This document shows positions 36,263-45,262 of a stretch of DNA of 64,000 bases, piece by piece (position 1 is the first letter of the stretch; every line of letters starts with the position of its first letter). The notes beneath the pieces are model-generated. The model ran no database searches. It saw only the letters and a list, made by a program, of their open reading frames with translations, and was not told where the DNA came from. A program made the translations under genes and the position numbers. Source of the stretch: an uncultured Amphritea sp. (GTDB lineage: Bacteria > Pseudomonadota > Gammaproteobacteria > Pseudomonadales > Balneatricaceae); assembly GCF_937127095.1 (NCBI RefSeq), contig NZ_CAKZLP010000068.1, positions 1 to 64,000 of the forward strand. Direction: 5' to 3'.

Positions 36263-37381
36263 CTATTCCTTCACACTGCCGGAGGCACTACCCATAGCGC
36301 TATCTCCGGGCAGATCAAATCGGTGGACACCGACCAGACTGGCAACAATGGCTGCCCCGTCAGCCGACTGAACAACACCCGCTAACGGCAGCGCTGGCAG
36401 ATCCGCTACCGCTGCAAAACCGGTGTCATTCCGGTTAACCAGCAGTGAACCACTCTGACTCACCACCAGCAGACGACCATCCGCCAGCATCGACGCCGCG
36501 CTCAGAGCAACCTCTTCCCGGGTATCAAGCCGGGTCCAGCTATCGCCGCTGTCGACTGAACGGAACAGATGTCCCCGCAGGCCATAGACGACAAACGCCC
36601 CATCCGGCTCAGCGATGACGCCGAAAAAGCTCCCTTCATAAGGCGAATCGATCGCTTCAAAATGCTCACCCGCATCGGTTGAACGCAACAGCGCTCCCTG
36701 CTCACCGGCCATCATCAACACCCCATCCGCTGCTGCCATACCATACAGATGCAGCCCCATCGGGTTATCAACCCGACTCAGCCACGGCTGCCAGCTCTGA
36801 CCGCCATCATGGGTGCGATAGATGAGGTTGTAGGCACCGAAAACAAAGCCGTTGAGGGCATCAGTGAAATGCAGATTGAGAAAGGGTTTATCAGGGCCAT
36901 CATCGATTAAGCGGCGCGCTTCACGCAGCTCACGCTCATCGCCACCGCGCAGCTGCACATCCGCCAACAATAACTGCGCCGCCTGAATGCCATCCAGCTG
37001 TTTTTGCCAGGTTTGGCCGCCATCTGTGGTCGCCAGCACCACACCATAGTGACCGACACTCCAGCCATGCTGGGCGTCGACAAACTGCACCTCGGTTAGC
37101 GCTGCAGACACCGGTGACACCACCTGATTCCAGTGGAGACCGTTATCGTCCGATAACAGAATAATGCCCTCTTCACCCACAGCCACCAGCCGCTGACCCG
37201 CACGTGCAACTGACAACAGTGTCTTATGCGCCGCCTGAGCAGAGATCTGCGCTGGTGTGTCCAGCGCAGAAAAACCGGTTTCAGCGGCGGCCACAGCAGT
37301 CCAGCTTTGCCCGCCCATCAACAACAGCAGGCAACCTCCCGCCAACCGGTTTCTTACTATAGAATTGGAAAATCTGACCAT
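36263..37381 (-). CDS. Exported YCF48-like beta-propeller protein
   Basis: A 372-residue protein with a signal peptide (cleavage near AVAAAET) and repeated BNR/YCF48 units, such as GWSVGHYGVVLATTDGG and LIYRTHDGGQSW. The family is named for the photosystem II assembly factor YCF48, but in heterotrophs it occurs with MMPL transporters. A periplasmic scaffold role is inferred from context. The ATG at 37381 is preceded by GGAG seven bases upstream. It lies between DUF1329 and the RND transporter. Confidence 0.85.
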   Translation of the reverse strand: MVRFSNSIVRNRLAGGCLLLLMGGQSWTAVAAAETGFSALDTPAQISAQAAHKTLLSVARAGQRLVAVGEEGIILLSDDNGLHWNQVVSPVSAALTEVQFVDAQHGWSVGHYGVVLATTDGGQTWQKQLDGIQAAQLLLADVQLRGGDERELREARRLIDDGPDKPFLNLHFTDALNGFVFGAYNLIYRTHDGGQSWQPWLSRVDNPMGLHLYGMAAADGVLMMAGEQGALLRSTDAGEHFEAIDSPYEGSFFGVIAEPDGAFVVYGLRGHLFRSVDSGDSWTRLDTREEVALSAASMLADGRLLVVSQSGSLLVNRNDTGFAAVADLPALPLAGVVQSADGAAIVASLVGVHRFDLPGDSAMGSASGSVKE

Positions 37382-37410
37382 CAGAAAACTCCTGATCATC
37401 GCCTGAAGTT

Positions 37411-37433
37411 GGCTGCTGCGGATTACAGCAGCC
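37411..37433. repeat. Perfect 8-bp hairpin between DUF1329 and YCF48 genes
   Basis: GGCTGCTG and CAGCAGCC flank a seven-base loop. There is no T-run, so it may act in mRNA processing or differential expression within the operon rather than termination. Confidence 0.6.
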
Positions 37434-37469
37434 GCCGTCAGGCAACGATCAAATACGGATTGCGAGATA

Positions 37470-38828
37470 TTAGCGAGCGCCCTGATTAGCCAGTTCTACC
37501 GGACTCCAGGTGCCTTCAGATACCGGTTCACGCACCCGATAATGCGGGGTACCGCCATTCATCGCTGCGTTCAGATAGTAAGCACCGGTCTGCAGGTCAT
37601 AACCGCCCCACATCACATTGGTAACCAGCGCTGGCAGTTCAGGCACCAGATAGGTCAGCGAGTAGTTCATCCTCCACAGGTCACCTTTGGCATCCCAGCC
37701 ATCAAACAGAACAATTTTCCAACTGTCTTCGTCGATGTAATAGGTACGCTTCGGTACGGTATGACGCATACCATCTTTCAGTTCTGCATCCACCACCCAG
37801 ACCCGATGCAGTTCCCAGCGGACATTTTCAGGGTTGAGAAAGTGCTCGCCCATCAGTTCATCAATACTGACCTGCGCGGCACGGTTATTGTTGTAAGGGA
37901 TAAAGAGCTCTTTTTTACCCTGCAACTTATAGTGATGGCGATCAATAGGGCCAAACATCATAAAGGCCTCATCAAACAAACCGACCCCCGAGGTGACGAA
38001 ATCGGGAGTATCATAGGCAACAGATGGCGCTTTACGCACCCGGCGCTGACCTACAAGATACTGCCAGATAGCCCGTTTTTTCCCGGCGATTGACGGGTCA
38101 TGTACCAGAATCGCTTCACCCGCTTTGGAGGCTGGTCCGGTGACGATAAAGCGCCCTAACTGGTTTACACCGCTGTAGTTGGCAGCGTCACCCTCCTTGT
38201 AATAGTAAGGAAACTGCATCAGCTCATCACCTTCACTGGCCAGCGAACGATGCCCATCAGCAGTCACGATATAGGTTTTCATCGCAAATTCGACCGACTC
38301 TCCTGACCAGCCTAAGCGATGATTCCACATCACCTCAGCACCGGTTTTCGGAATCGGAAACGGAGTGCCACCATAGGCGCCGCTAACGGAGGTTTCATCC
38401 GCTGCAAGCTCGGCGCTTGTGGCATTCTTCAGAGTGTTGTTATAGACCCACTCGGGCGCCGCCGCTGTACGATGGGTGGGATAGATATTCATGCGAAAAT
38501 CGGGATTCTTTGCAAACAGGGCTTTGACGCCATCATTCAGCTGATCGCTGTATTGCGCCAGATTAGCTGCCGTAATGGTAAACAACGGCTGATCACTGGC
38601 GAACGGATCAGGACGTACTTCACCACTTTTATAACCTGCCGCTACGGTGGCATAGCCACCTTTCCACTCGGGAATAGTGCCCGCAGCATTGCCTGATTTT
38701 TCCGCCCCTAACGGTGTCAGCGTAGTGTTAAGTCGCGCCGCTGTCTGAGCATCGACAGCCGCCAGCGACAGCTGTGAGGTCAGTGCCAGAGTAACCCCGG
38801 TCACCAGTACTTTAAGTGTATTTTTCAT
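37470..38828 (-). CDS. DUF1329 periplasmic protein
   Basis: A 452-residue protein with a clear signal peptide (MKNTLKVLV core, cleavage near SLAAVD). It belongs to the DUF1329 family, whose fold resembles the LolA/LolB lipoprotein carriers. The start is the ATG at 38828, with GGAG upstream. It follows the DUF1302 gene by 24 bases and precedes the YCF48-like and MMPL genes, a four-gene set often seen together. Carriage of a hydrophobic molecule across the periplasm is inferred from fold and neighbours. Confidence 0.88.
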   Translation of the reverse strand: MKNTLKVLVTGVTLALTSQLSLAAVDAQTAARLNTTLTPLGAEKSGNAAGTIPEWKGGYATVAAGYKSGEVRPDPFASDQPLFTITAANLAQYSDQLNDGVKALFAKNPDFRMNIYPTHRTAAAPEWVYNNTLKNATSAELAADETSVSGAYGGTPFPIPKTGAEVMWNHRLGWSGESVEFAMKTYIVTADGHRSLASEGDELMQFPYYYKEGDAANYSGVNQLGRFIVTGPASKAGEAILVHDPSIAGKKRAIWQYLVGQRRVRKAPSVAYDTPDFVTSGVGLFDEAFMMFGPIDRHHYKLQGKKELFIPYNNNRAAQVSIDELMGEHFLNPENVRWELHRVWVVDAELKDGMRHTVPKRTYYIDEDSWKIVLFDGWDAKGDLWRMNYSLTYLVPELPALVTNVMWGGYDLQTGAYYLNAAMNGGTPHYRVREPVSEGTWSPVELANQGAR

Positions 38829-38852
38829 TATTTTTATCTCCACTGAATTCGG

Positions 38853-40499
38853 TTAGAAACTGCGCTGAATAAACAGCGACACAAAATCGCGGTCGGCACG
38901 GGTCTGTTTAAATGAAAGCGCCGGTCCTGCAGAGTTCTGCGGCGTCACGAAGCTGAACTCGTCGCCGAGGAAACGCACATAACTGGCCCCCAGTTTCCAG
39001 GTGTTCTGGTAGGTTCCGTTAACCCCCAGAGAGAAATCACCGCCGTAAGAGGCACCACCATTCATATTGGCAACTGCACCGGAACGCCCGGCAAAGTTGT
39101 AGCCAAGGCCAACCGGCAGTTCGATATCCAGACCCGGCAGTACCTGAAAGTAGGCCGGTGCAAAGATCATCCGCATCGCCCAGGCATCGCGGGTGCTATT
39201 AGGGTCCAGCGCATTCGGGTTTTTATCGACCGATACCACCCGGTTCCACGCCAGCTCACCCAGCAACGCACCGCCGTCCCACAAAGAGCTTGGCTGCAGC
39301 ACATAAATACCGGAGAGGTTGGCATGGGCAGTTTTACCTACCGCGTAAAGAATGTTGTTATCGTTATCGGCGGTCTGGCCGACGGAGATCTGCGGATCAC
39401 TGTTGAGCGGGGCGTTAGTGCGCATCGATGCTTCCGCCGCGATATTCAGCTGGCCTATTGAGGTGGTGGCGCTGGCGCCAAATGTGTCGATATCCTGACC
39501 ATAGACAGTGCGGATACTCTGTCCGACCGGATCAAAGTAGAATCCGGACGGCGTCTTGGCGTGATAGCGGGCATAGTAAAGACCATACTCAAAATCACTC
39601 TCTTCCGGGGCGATACGCAGTTTCAGACCACCCTGACCGGCATCATCCGGTTCTACATCTGAGATATGGTTCCAGACAACCCCGGGACCGGCGATCAGTG
39701 ACTCAGTACCGGGACCGGCCCAGTCGATATTCGACAGATAGCTGCCAACACCCGGCAGGCGGGTCTCCTCCCAGCCGAACTGATAATAACCACCCAGCGA
39801 TAGTTCCGGACTGATCTGCAAGGTGCCTGACAGCTGGTTAACCGGCCGCAGCACCTCTTTAAACTGTGTGCTCGGTACGCTTAACAATTTGATCAGATCG
39901 ATGGGCCCCTGAGCATCGGCGATACCGTTGGCACCGAAGAACAGTGTTTCACCGTAGACCAGTGAGTGACGTCCCAGACGCAGATTGCTGCGCATATCAC
40001 CGAGGTCAAAGTTACCGTAGACAAATGCATCCAGCAGTTCAGCTTTACGTCCATGGACATCGCGGGTTTCGTCGGTGAACTTGTTGTTTTTGACACTGGT
40101 GGAATTATTGGTAAACGGCGAGTCATTATCGTTGCTCTGGTTATACACCGAGTCATACCAGGCGGCACCGCTGACCCGCACACCGTAGTCTTTATAGCGG
40201 GCATCCAGCTCGGTCAGCCAGTCGAGACGATTGGAGATCAGCCCCTTATCGAAGTTGCGGTCACCGTCATCGTAGTTAACATCAGCCAGTAAGGTATCTG
40301 ACTTATCTTCCACCCGGAACGCAGCACTGTATTTAAGGGTGTTGTCCCAGCGCAAGTTAATATCGGGATTGCCGGTATCAATTTTATACGCCAGCGCCTC
40401 TGGAACGCATAGAACGGTTGCCAGCGAGATGGCAACGGTCAGAGGCTTTAAGGGCATCTTTGTCAGAGACAAGGATTTTAAGCGGGAGTTGTTATTCAT
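38853..40499 (-). CDS. DUF1302 outer-membrane-type protein
   Basis: A 548-residue protein with an N-terminal signal (about 17-36, cleavage near ALAYKID). The rest is beta-rich, with segments such as LRWDNTLKYSAAFRV and SNRLDWLTELDARYKDYG, and ends in aromatic FIQRSF, consistent with an outer-membrane barrel. The DUF1302 family is almost always paired with DUF1329. The probable role is an outer-membrane channel or receptor for a hydrophobic substrate. A 101-bp gap separates it from the aldehyde dehydrogenase. Confidence 0.87.
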   Translation of the reverse strand: MNNNSRLKSLSLTKMPLKPLTVAISLATVLCVPEALAYKIDTGNPDINLRWDNTLKYSAAFRVEDKSDTLLADVNYDDGDRNFDKGLISNRLDWLTELDARYKDYGVRVSGAAWYDSVYNQSNDNDSPFTNNSTSVKNNKFTDETRDVHGRKAELLDAFVYGNFDLGDMRSNLRLGRHSLVYGETLFFGANGIADAQGPIDLIKLLSVPSTQFKEVLRPVNQLSGTLQISPELSLGGYYQFGWEETRLPGVGSYLSNIDWAGPGTESLIAGPGVVWNHISDVEPDDAGQGGLKLRIAPEESDFEYGLYYARYHAKTPSGFYFDPVGQSIRTVYGQDIDTFGASATTSIGQLNIAAEASMRTNAPLNSDPQISVGQTADNDNNILYAVGKTAHANLSGIYVLQPSSLWDGGALLGELAWNRVVSVDKNPNALDPNSTRDAWAMRMIFAPAYFQVLPGLDIELPVGLGYNFAGRSGAVANMNGGASYGGDFSLGVNGTYQNTWKLGASYVRFLGDEFSFVTPQNSAGPALSFKQTRADRDFVSLFIQRSF

Positions 40500-40600
40500 A
40501 TTTTATTCCTTCGCTTTGAATTAAATCTTGCAACGCAGTGACGTGAAGGGTTCGCCAGCCACGCTGCAAGCTTGAAACAGGTTAAACGGAGTAACGACTA

Positions 40601-42082
40601 TCAGAAGGGATAGGCTGGCGGGGTATCCTTCACGGTGACCCACTGCCACTGACAGAACTCATCCCAGTCAGCCGGTCCGCCGATGCTGCCACCATTGCCG
40701 GAAGCGCCGCGACCACCAAAGGGGTTGATGCACTCATCATTGACGGTCTGATCATTGATATGCACCATGCCCGCGTGCAGACGCTCGCCGATCGCTGTCG
40801 CCCGGCCGACTGAGCGACAGATCACCGCCGCAGCCAGACCATACTCAGTATCATTGGCGATACGGATCGCCTCCTCGTCGTCGCGGTAGGTAATGATGCT
40901 GGCAACCGGGCCAAAGAACTCCTCGCTATAGGCGCGCATTCCCGGTTTAACCCCCGACAGAACGGTCGGCTGATAGTAGGGCCCTTCGGGCTCACCACCC
41001 GCTTCCAGGGTCGCACCGGCAGCCACGCTCTCTTTGACGATGGCATCCACCCGCTCCAGTTGAGCACGGTTGATAATCGGTCCCATCGCCACGTTACCAT
41101 CGGTTGGATTGCCAAAAGGCAGGTGAGCAGCTTTAGCCACCAGCCTTTCTGTCAGTTGCGCTGCAATTGATTCATGAACAATGATGCGTCCCGATGCCAT
41201 GCAGATCTGCCCCTGATGGAACCAGGCACCCCAGGCTGCATTGCTGGCTGCCAGATCAAGATCGACATCCTCGGTGATAATCAGCGGACTTTTACCGCCC
41301 AGCTCCAGCATCACTTTTTTCAGATGGCGTCCGGCCAGCTCACCGATTCTGCGGCCGACCGGCGTCGATCCGGTAAAGGCGATCATGCGCACATGGGGAT
41401 CGGTACACAGTGCCTCACCGGCATCCGCGCCACCAGGAATCACATGCAGCAAACCTTTTGGCAGCCCCGCCTGTTCAAACGCCCGGGCGATAATAAAACC
41501 ACCGCTGACCGGGGTACGCGGGTCCGGCTTGAGCACCACGGCATTTCCGGCAGCCAGCGCAGGAGCGACGGCCCGAATGGACAGAATCAGCGGAAAATTG
41601 AACGGTGATATCACGCCGATAACCCCTAATGGCTGGCGCTTAGCAATAGACAGAGTGCCGGATGCCGAAGGCAGCACCAGACCATGATCCGGATCGAGCA
41701 GCATCGCCGCCGAACGACGCAGAATCACCACTGCCTCGCGCACCTCATGCTCGCCCTTGGCAAAGATGCCACCGGTTTCCCGGGCGATCCAGGTTCTCGC
41801 CGCTGCAAAATCCTGTTGCAGAACCTCAGCGGCACGAAAAAAGATATCTGCCCGCTCACGGCAGGACATGTTCACCCACTCCGCCTGTGCCTCTGCAGCA
41901 CTGCGCGCAGCAATGGCGATATCGGCCGCATCACCCATACCGGTTTTAGTCAGCGTTTCCCCGGTTGCCGGTTCAATGACTACTACACTGCCGCCCTGAG
42001 CCGCCTTCCAGCCACCATCAAATATCCGCCCCTCCCAGAGGGATGAATCCAGCAGACCTGAGCCACCTTCTATAATTGACAC
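40601..42082 (-). CDS. Benzaldehyde-dehydrogenase-type aldehyde dehydrogenase
   Basis: A protein of about 493 residues of the NAD(P)-dependent aldehyde dehydrogenase superfamily. It has FNFPLILSIRA in the cofactor cleft, the ring of GSTPVGRRIGE, the general base in LELGGKSPL near residue 260, the nucleophile Cys in QGQICMASGR near 294, and EEFFGPV near 390. The start is the GTG at 42082, with GGAGG seven bases upstream; the longer frame overlaps the sigma-54 promoter. Sequence and context resemble XylC-type benzaldehyde dehydrogenases. It is the first gene of the operon, with the transcription start expected about 60 bases upstream. Confidence 0.9.
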   Translation of the reverse strand: MSIIEGGSGLLDSSLWEGRIFDGGWKAAQGGSVVVIEPATGETLTKTGMGDAADIAIAARSAAEAQAEWVNMSCRERADIFFRAAEVLQQDFAAARTWIARETGGIFAKGEHEVREAVVILRRSAAMLLDPDHGLVLPSASGTLSIAKRQPLGVIGVISPFNFPLILSIRAVAPALAAGNAVVLKPDPRTPVSGGFIIARAFEQAGLPKGLLHVIPGGADAGEALCTDPHVRMIAFTGSTPVGRRIGELAGRHLKKVMLELGGKSPLIITEDVDLDLAASNAAWGAWFHQGQICMASGRIIVHESIAAQLTERLVAKAAHLPFGNPTDGNVAMGPIINRAQLERVDAIVKESVAAGATLEAGGEPEGPYYQPTVLSGVKPGMRAYSEEFFGPVASIITYRDDEEAIRIANDTEYGLAAAVICRSVGRATAIGERLHAGMVHINDQTVNDECINPFGGRGASGNGGSIGGPADWDEFCQWQWVTVKDTPPAYPF

Positions 42083-42152
42083 AATAGAACCTCCAGCGTG
42101 TTGTCCGCCCAAAAACAGTTGGGAATGGACTTTTTTATTGTTAACCGGATAG

Positions 42153-42168
42153 AGCAACCGCTGTGCCA
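42153..42168 (-). promoter_or_regulatory. Sigma-54 promoter of the aldehyde dehydrogenase operon
   Basis: On the minus strand TGGCACA-GCGG-TTGCT matches the -24/-12 consensus TGGCAC-N5-TTGCW at every position. It lies 71 bases upstream of the aldehyde dehydrogenase start and opposite a sigma-54-dependent activator gene, so the assignment is strong. Confidence 0.88.
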
Positions 42169-42277
42169 GATTTCGCAACAGCCCCATTTACCGCAACGCA
42201 ACATTCGCTAAATGCTGGCAAAAACAGGCTATGACTGAACGAATTTTTTATATCAGATTGCAGTGCACAAGAACTAT

Positions 42278-42296
42278 TTGAATACTCAACAGTTGA
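42278..42296. promoter_or_regulatory. Candidate upstream activator site for the sigma-54 regulator
   Basis: TTGAATACTCAACAGTTGA contains overlapping inverted repeats: TTGA-N4-TCAA and the perfect palindrome TCAAC-A-GTTGA. XylR/DmpR-type sites also use TTGA/TCAA half-sites, although the spacing differs. It lies about 110-125 bases upstream of the -24 element, the usual distance for enhancer-like sites. Confidence 0.45.
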
Positions 42297-42367
42297 TAAG
42301 TTTGTTAAATACCGCAAAACGACTTAATATTTTTGTTAAAAATAATGATAACAATGAGTACCGCCTG

Positions 42368-44155
42368 ATGACCTCTTCTCCTGCTGCAGATCAACCGAAT
42401 CTGACCACAGCACGTACATCTGAACTCCCCGCTGGCGACAGCGACAACCTCACTGAAGGTTCCGGTCTGGACTTTGGCCAACTCTCTGAGTATCTGCATT
42501 TCTCCCCTAAAGACGGGCGGATCTGGCTGGATGGGCAACGCATGATTCTGATGCATAACTCATCGCTGGGCAGTCTTCGGCGTGAACTGATTGAGCGGTT
42601 GGGGATTGAACGGGCACGGGGACTACTGACCCGTTCGGGCTACAGCTCCGGCGTCCGGGATGCGCAACTGGTGCGCGAACGCTGGCCCGATGCCGACCCG
42701 GAAGCGATCTTCTTTGCGGGCACCCAGCTGCACTCATTGGAGGGCGTGGTGCAGGTGGAAACCATCCACTTTGAGTTCGATCCCCATCAGGGCACCTACG
42801 ATGGTGAATTTCTCTGGCACCATTCCAGTGAAGATGATGAACATATCGCCGCCTACGGCATCGGCACCGAACCCGCCTGCTGGATGCAGCTGGGCTATGC
42901 CATGGGTTATGTGACCACACTACTGGGACGACTGACCGTATTCCGTGAGGTTGAGTGCCGCTCAATGGGCCACGCCACCTGCCGGGTGATCGGCCGAACC
43001 GTCGAACTCTGGGGCGATGTCGAAGAGGATCTGCGCTATCTCAATGCTGAAGATTTTGTCAGTCATAGCAATACCGGCTCAGGCTCGCTGCCCACCGCCG
43101 CGCCACTGCCAGTGGCCAATACTCAACTACCGGTACTGGGCGAGCGGCAGTTAATCGGTATCTCCTCCGCCTTTATTGCCGCCTGTCATATGTTACGACG
43201 GGTTGCCAGCACCCGCGCCACGGTTCTCTTTACCGGCGAATCCGGTGTGGGTAAAGAACTGTTTGCCCGTATGCTGCATGAGATCGGCAGCCGTAAAGAT
43301 GAACCCTTCATTGCCATCAACTGTGCTGCCATTCCCGAAACCCTGATCGAATCTGAACTGTTTGGTGTCGACAAAGGCGCTTTTACCGGAGCCACCACCT
43401 CACGGCCGGGGCGCTTCGAACGCGCCCACGGAGGCACACTATTTCTCGATGAGATCGGCACACTCAGCCCCAGCTCCCAGGGCAAACTGTTGCGGGTATT
43501 ACAGGAGGGGGTATTAGAACGGGTCGGTGGCACCAGTCTGATCAGCGTCGATGTGCGGGTGGTCGCCGCCACCAACGTCGAGCTGAGGGATGCGGTCGCT
43601 AAAGGAGAGTTTCGCGAGGATCTGTTTTTTCGCCTGAATGTCTTTCCTATCCTGTTGCCACCCTTGCGAGAACGGCGTGACGATATTCCGCTGCTGCTGT
43701 CGCATTTTCTTGAGCATTACAATCAGCGCCACGAGCGCGACATCCGCGGCTTCACCCTGAAAGCGATGCGGGCCCTGCTAAACTACCGTTTTCCCGGCAA
43801 TATTCGCGAGTTACAGAACCTGGTCGAACGAGGAGTGATAGCCGCCGAAGACGGGTCACTGATCGACCTCTCCCATCTGTTCCGGGATGAGGAAACCACC
43901 CGGGCTTTGCTGTTTACCATCAGTTCAGCAGGAGAGCTGAGTCAGGATAGCGAGGAATCAGCCCTGGAGCAGTTCCGGCGTTTCGCCCCGGCTAACGCTG
44001 TCGGCCCCTCCCTCGATAAACTGGAAGCACGTCTGGTGAGTGAGGCGGTCAGTCAGGCGGATGGCAACCTGTCTGCAGCCGCAAGGCTGTTGGGGTTAAC
44101 CCGCTCGCGGCTGGCCTATCGGATGAAAAAGATTAACGAGAGTAATCAGGATTAA
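42368..44155 (+). CDS. XylR/DmpR-type sigma-54-dependent activator
   Basis: A 595-residue regulator from the ATG at 42368; the frame opens at a GTG at 42263, but that stretch holds a likely operator. The N-terminal XylR_N and V4R effector-binding part (about 20-220) includes GRIWLDGQRM and CRSMGHATCRVIG, the usual sensor of aromatic compounds. The AAA+ core (about 260-490) has Walker A GESGVGKE, the sigma-54 contact loop GAFTGA and Walker B GTLFLDEIG. The C-terminal Fis-type helix-turn-helix ends in NLSAAARLLGLTRSRLAYRM. It should drive the divergent operon after binding its ligand. The spacing and TTGA/TCAA sites fit. Confidence 0.9.
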   Translation: MTSSPAADQPNLTTARTSELPAGDSDNLTEGSGLDFGQLSEYLHFSPKDGRIWLDGQRMILMHNSSLGSLRRELIERLGIERARGLLTRSGYSSGVRDAQLVRERWPDADPEAIFFAGTQLHSLEGVVQVETIHFEFDPHQGTYDGEFLWHHSSEDDEHIAAYGIGTEPACWMQLGYAMGYVTTLLGRLTVFREVECRSMGHATCRVIGRTVELWGDVEEDLRYLNAEDFVSHSNTGSGSLPTAAPLPVANTQLPVLGERQLIGISSAFIAACHMLRRVASTRATVLFTGESGVGKELFARMLHEIGSRKDEPFIAINCAAIPETLIESELFGVDKGAFTGATTSRPGRFERAHGGTLFLDEIGTLSPSSQGKLLRVLQEGVLERVGGTSLISVDVRVVAATNVELRDAVAKGEFREDLFFRLNVFPILLPPLRERRDDIPLLLSHFLEHYNQRHERDIRGFTLKAMRALLNYRFPGNIRELQNLVERGVIAAEDGSLIDLSHLFRDEETTRALLFTISSAGELSQDSEESALEQFRRFAPANAVGPSLDKLEARLVSEAVSQADGNLSAAARLLGLTRSRLAYRMKKINESNQD

Positions 44156-44162
44156 CGCTTCA

Positions 44163-44864
44163 TTACAGCAACTTATAGTCCAGTGCCAGCCGATAACTGA
44201 ATGCCCCCTGCCCATCCGGCAGGGGCAACGGAAGTGATCGCTGCACCGCCTCCAGCGTGGCCTGATAAAACAACCGATTGCCCTCAAGCCATTCAAACTT
44301 TTCCAATGCCCCCTGACTATCCAGTGACAGTTTAAAACTGACCCGCCCCTCAATCCCCCGGGACTGTGCCCGCTTCGGGTAACGTTTATGCTGATCGATA
44401 CGCTGTACCAGTAGTGCCAGAAAGCGCTGCCGCTGTTGTTCGGCGGTGATCACCGGTGCAACAGGCTGTGCGCTGTTAACCGGATTAGTTGCGGCCACAA
44501 GGGGGGATTCTGCCACCGCCTTCTGCGGCCTGGACTGTAACACTGGCTCAGGTTGAGGCTTTGGTCTGGGCTTCGGTTTTGGCTTAGGCTTCGGTTTTGG
44601 CTTCACAGGTTTAGGGACAACCCGCGGCTCTGGTTTCGGCTCTGGAGCCTGAACCGTTTCAGGCAACGGGGCTTCTGCGGGCAGAGGCGGCACTGCTTGC
44701 GCCATTAACATCACCGGCTGATAGCTCACCGGGACGGCCGCCGCGACACTCATTTCCGGCTGCTGCAACTGTTGCCAGATAACTGCATGCACCCCGCCAG
44801 ACAAAAGCAAACCCGCTAACAGATAGCCACCAGTACGACGCCGCTGTTCAAATTTCAGATTCAT
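44163..44864 (-). CDS. TonB-family energy transducer
   Basis: A 233-residue protein with an N-terminal TM anchor (about 12-30), a long Pro/Lys-rich spacer (PKPKPKPK-type repeats near 70-100) and a C-terminal TonB domain with QHKRYPKRAQSRGIEGRV near residue 155 and a late YRLALDY. It spans the periplasm to energise outer-membrane receptors. It overlaps exbD by four bases and ends the six-gene operon. The gene is convergent with the sigma-54 activator, with only seven bases between stops. Confidence 0.88.
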   Translation of the reverse strand: MNLKFEQRRRTGGYLLAGLLLSGGVHAVIWQQLQQPEMSVAAAVPVSYQPVMLMAQAVPPLPAEAPLPETVQAPEPKPEPRVVPKPVKPKPKPKPKPKPRPKPQPEPVLQSRPQKAVAESPLVAATNPVNSAQPVAPVITAEQQRQRFLALLVQRIDQHKRYPKRAQSRGIEGRVSFKLSLDSQGALEKFEWLEGNRLFYQATLEAVQRSLPLPLPDGQGAFSYRLALDYKLL

Positions 44865-45262
44865 TTTTCCCGGGTAGCAATTTCAAGATGAGTGATATGC
44901 AGTAATCGGGCTATATCGAGCAGCGTCACCACCTTGTCAAAACTTACCTGACTATCCGCTTTAACACGCAGCAGACGGTCAGGGTTATCACTGAACAGAG
45001 ACTGCAGACGCTGCTCCAGCAGTTGCCCATGCACCACTTCAGAGTTGATATAAAAACTACCCGACGGATCAATCGATACCACCACCGGTTCGACCTCAGT
45101 CACCGCTTCAGCACTGGCCGCTTCCGGCAGCGTCAGATCAATCTGTTTCTCATCAACAAAATGCGCCGTCAGCATAAAAAACACGAGCAGCAGAAACACA
45201 ATATCAATCAGCGGCGTCAGGTTCAGCGTGATCAGACTGTGCGCAGGCGACTTATAGGACAT
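44861..45262 (-). CDS. ExbD/TolR-family protein
   Basis: A 133-residue protein with one TM helix whose start LTPLIDIVFLLLVFFML carries the proton-path aspartate, followed by a periplasmic domain. It works with ExbB to power TonB. The ATG at 45262 follows GGAG and overlaps the 3' end of exbB by 11 bases. The upstream extension of the frame lies within exbB. Confidence 0.9.
   Translation of the reverse strand: MSYKSPAHSLITLNLTPLIDIVFLLLVFFMLTAHFVDEKQIDLTLPEAASAEAVTEVEPVVVSIDPSGSFYINSEVVHGQLLEQRLQSLFSDNPDRLLRVKADSQVSFDKVVTLLDIARLLHITHLEIATREK

Noticed and set aside
40500..40600. Second sigma-54 promoter before the DUF1302 gene
   Set aside because: GC and CC/GG elements with the required 10-base spacing could not be found on the minus strand.
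44520..44640. Short repeats in the tonB gene as a CRISPR-like or structural repeat
   Set aside because: They are the codons of the Pro/Lys spacer of TonB, a normal feature of the family.
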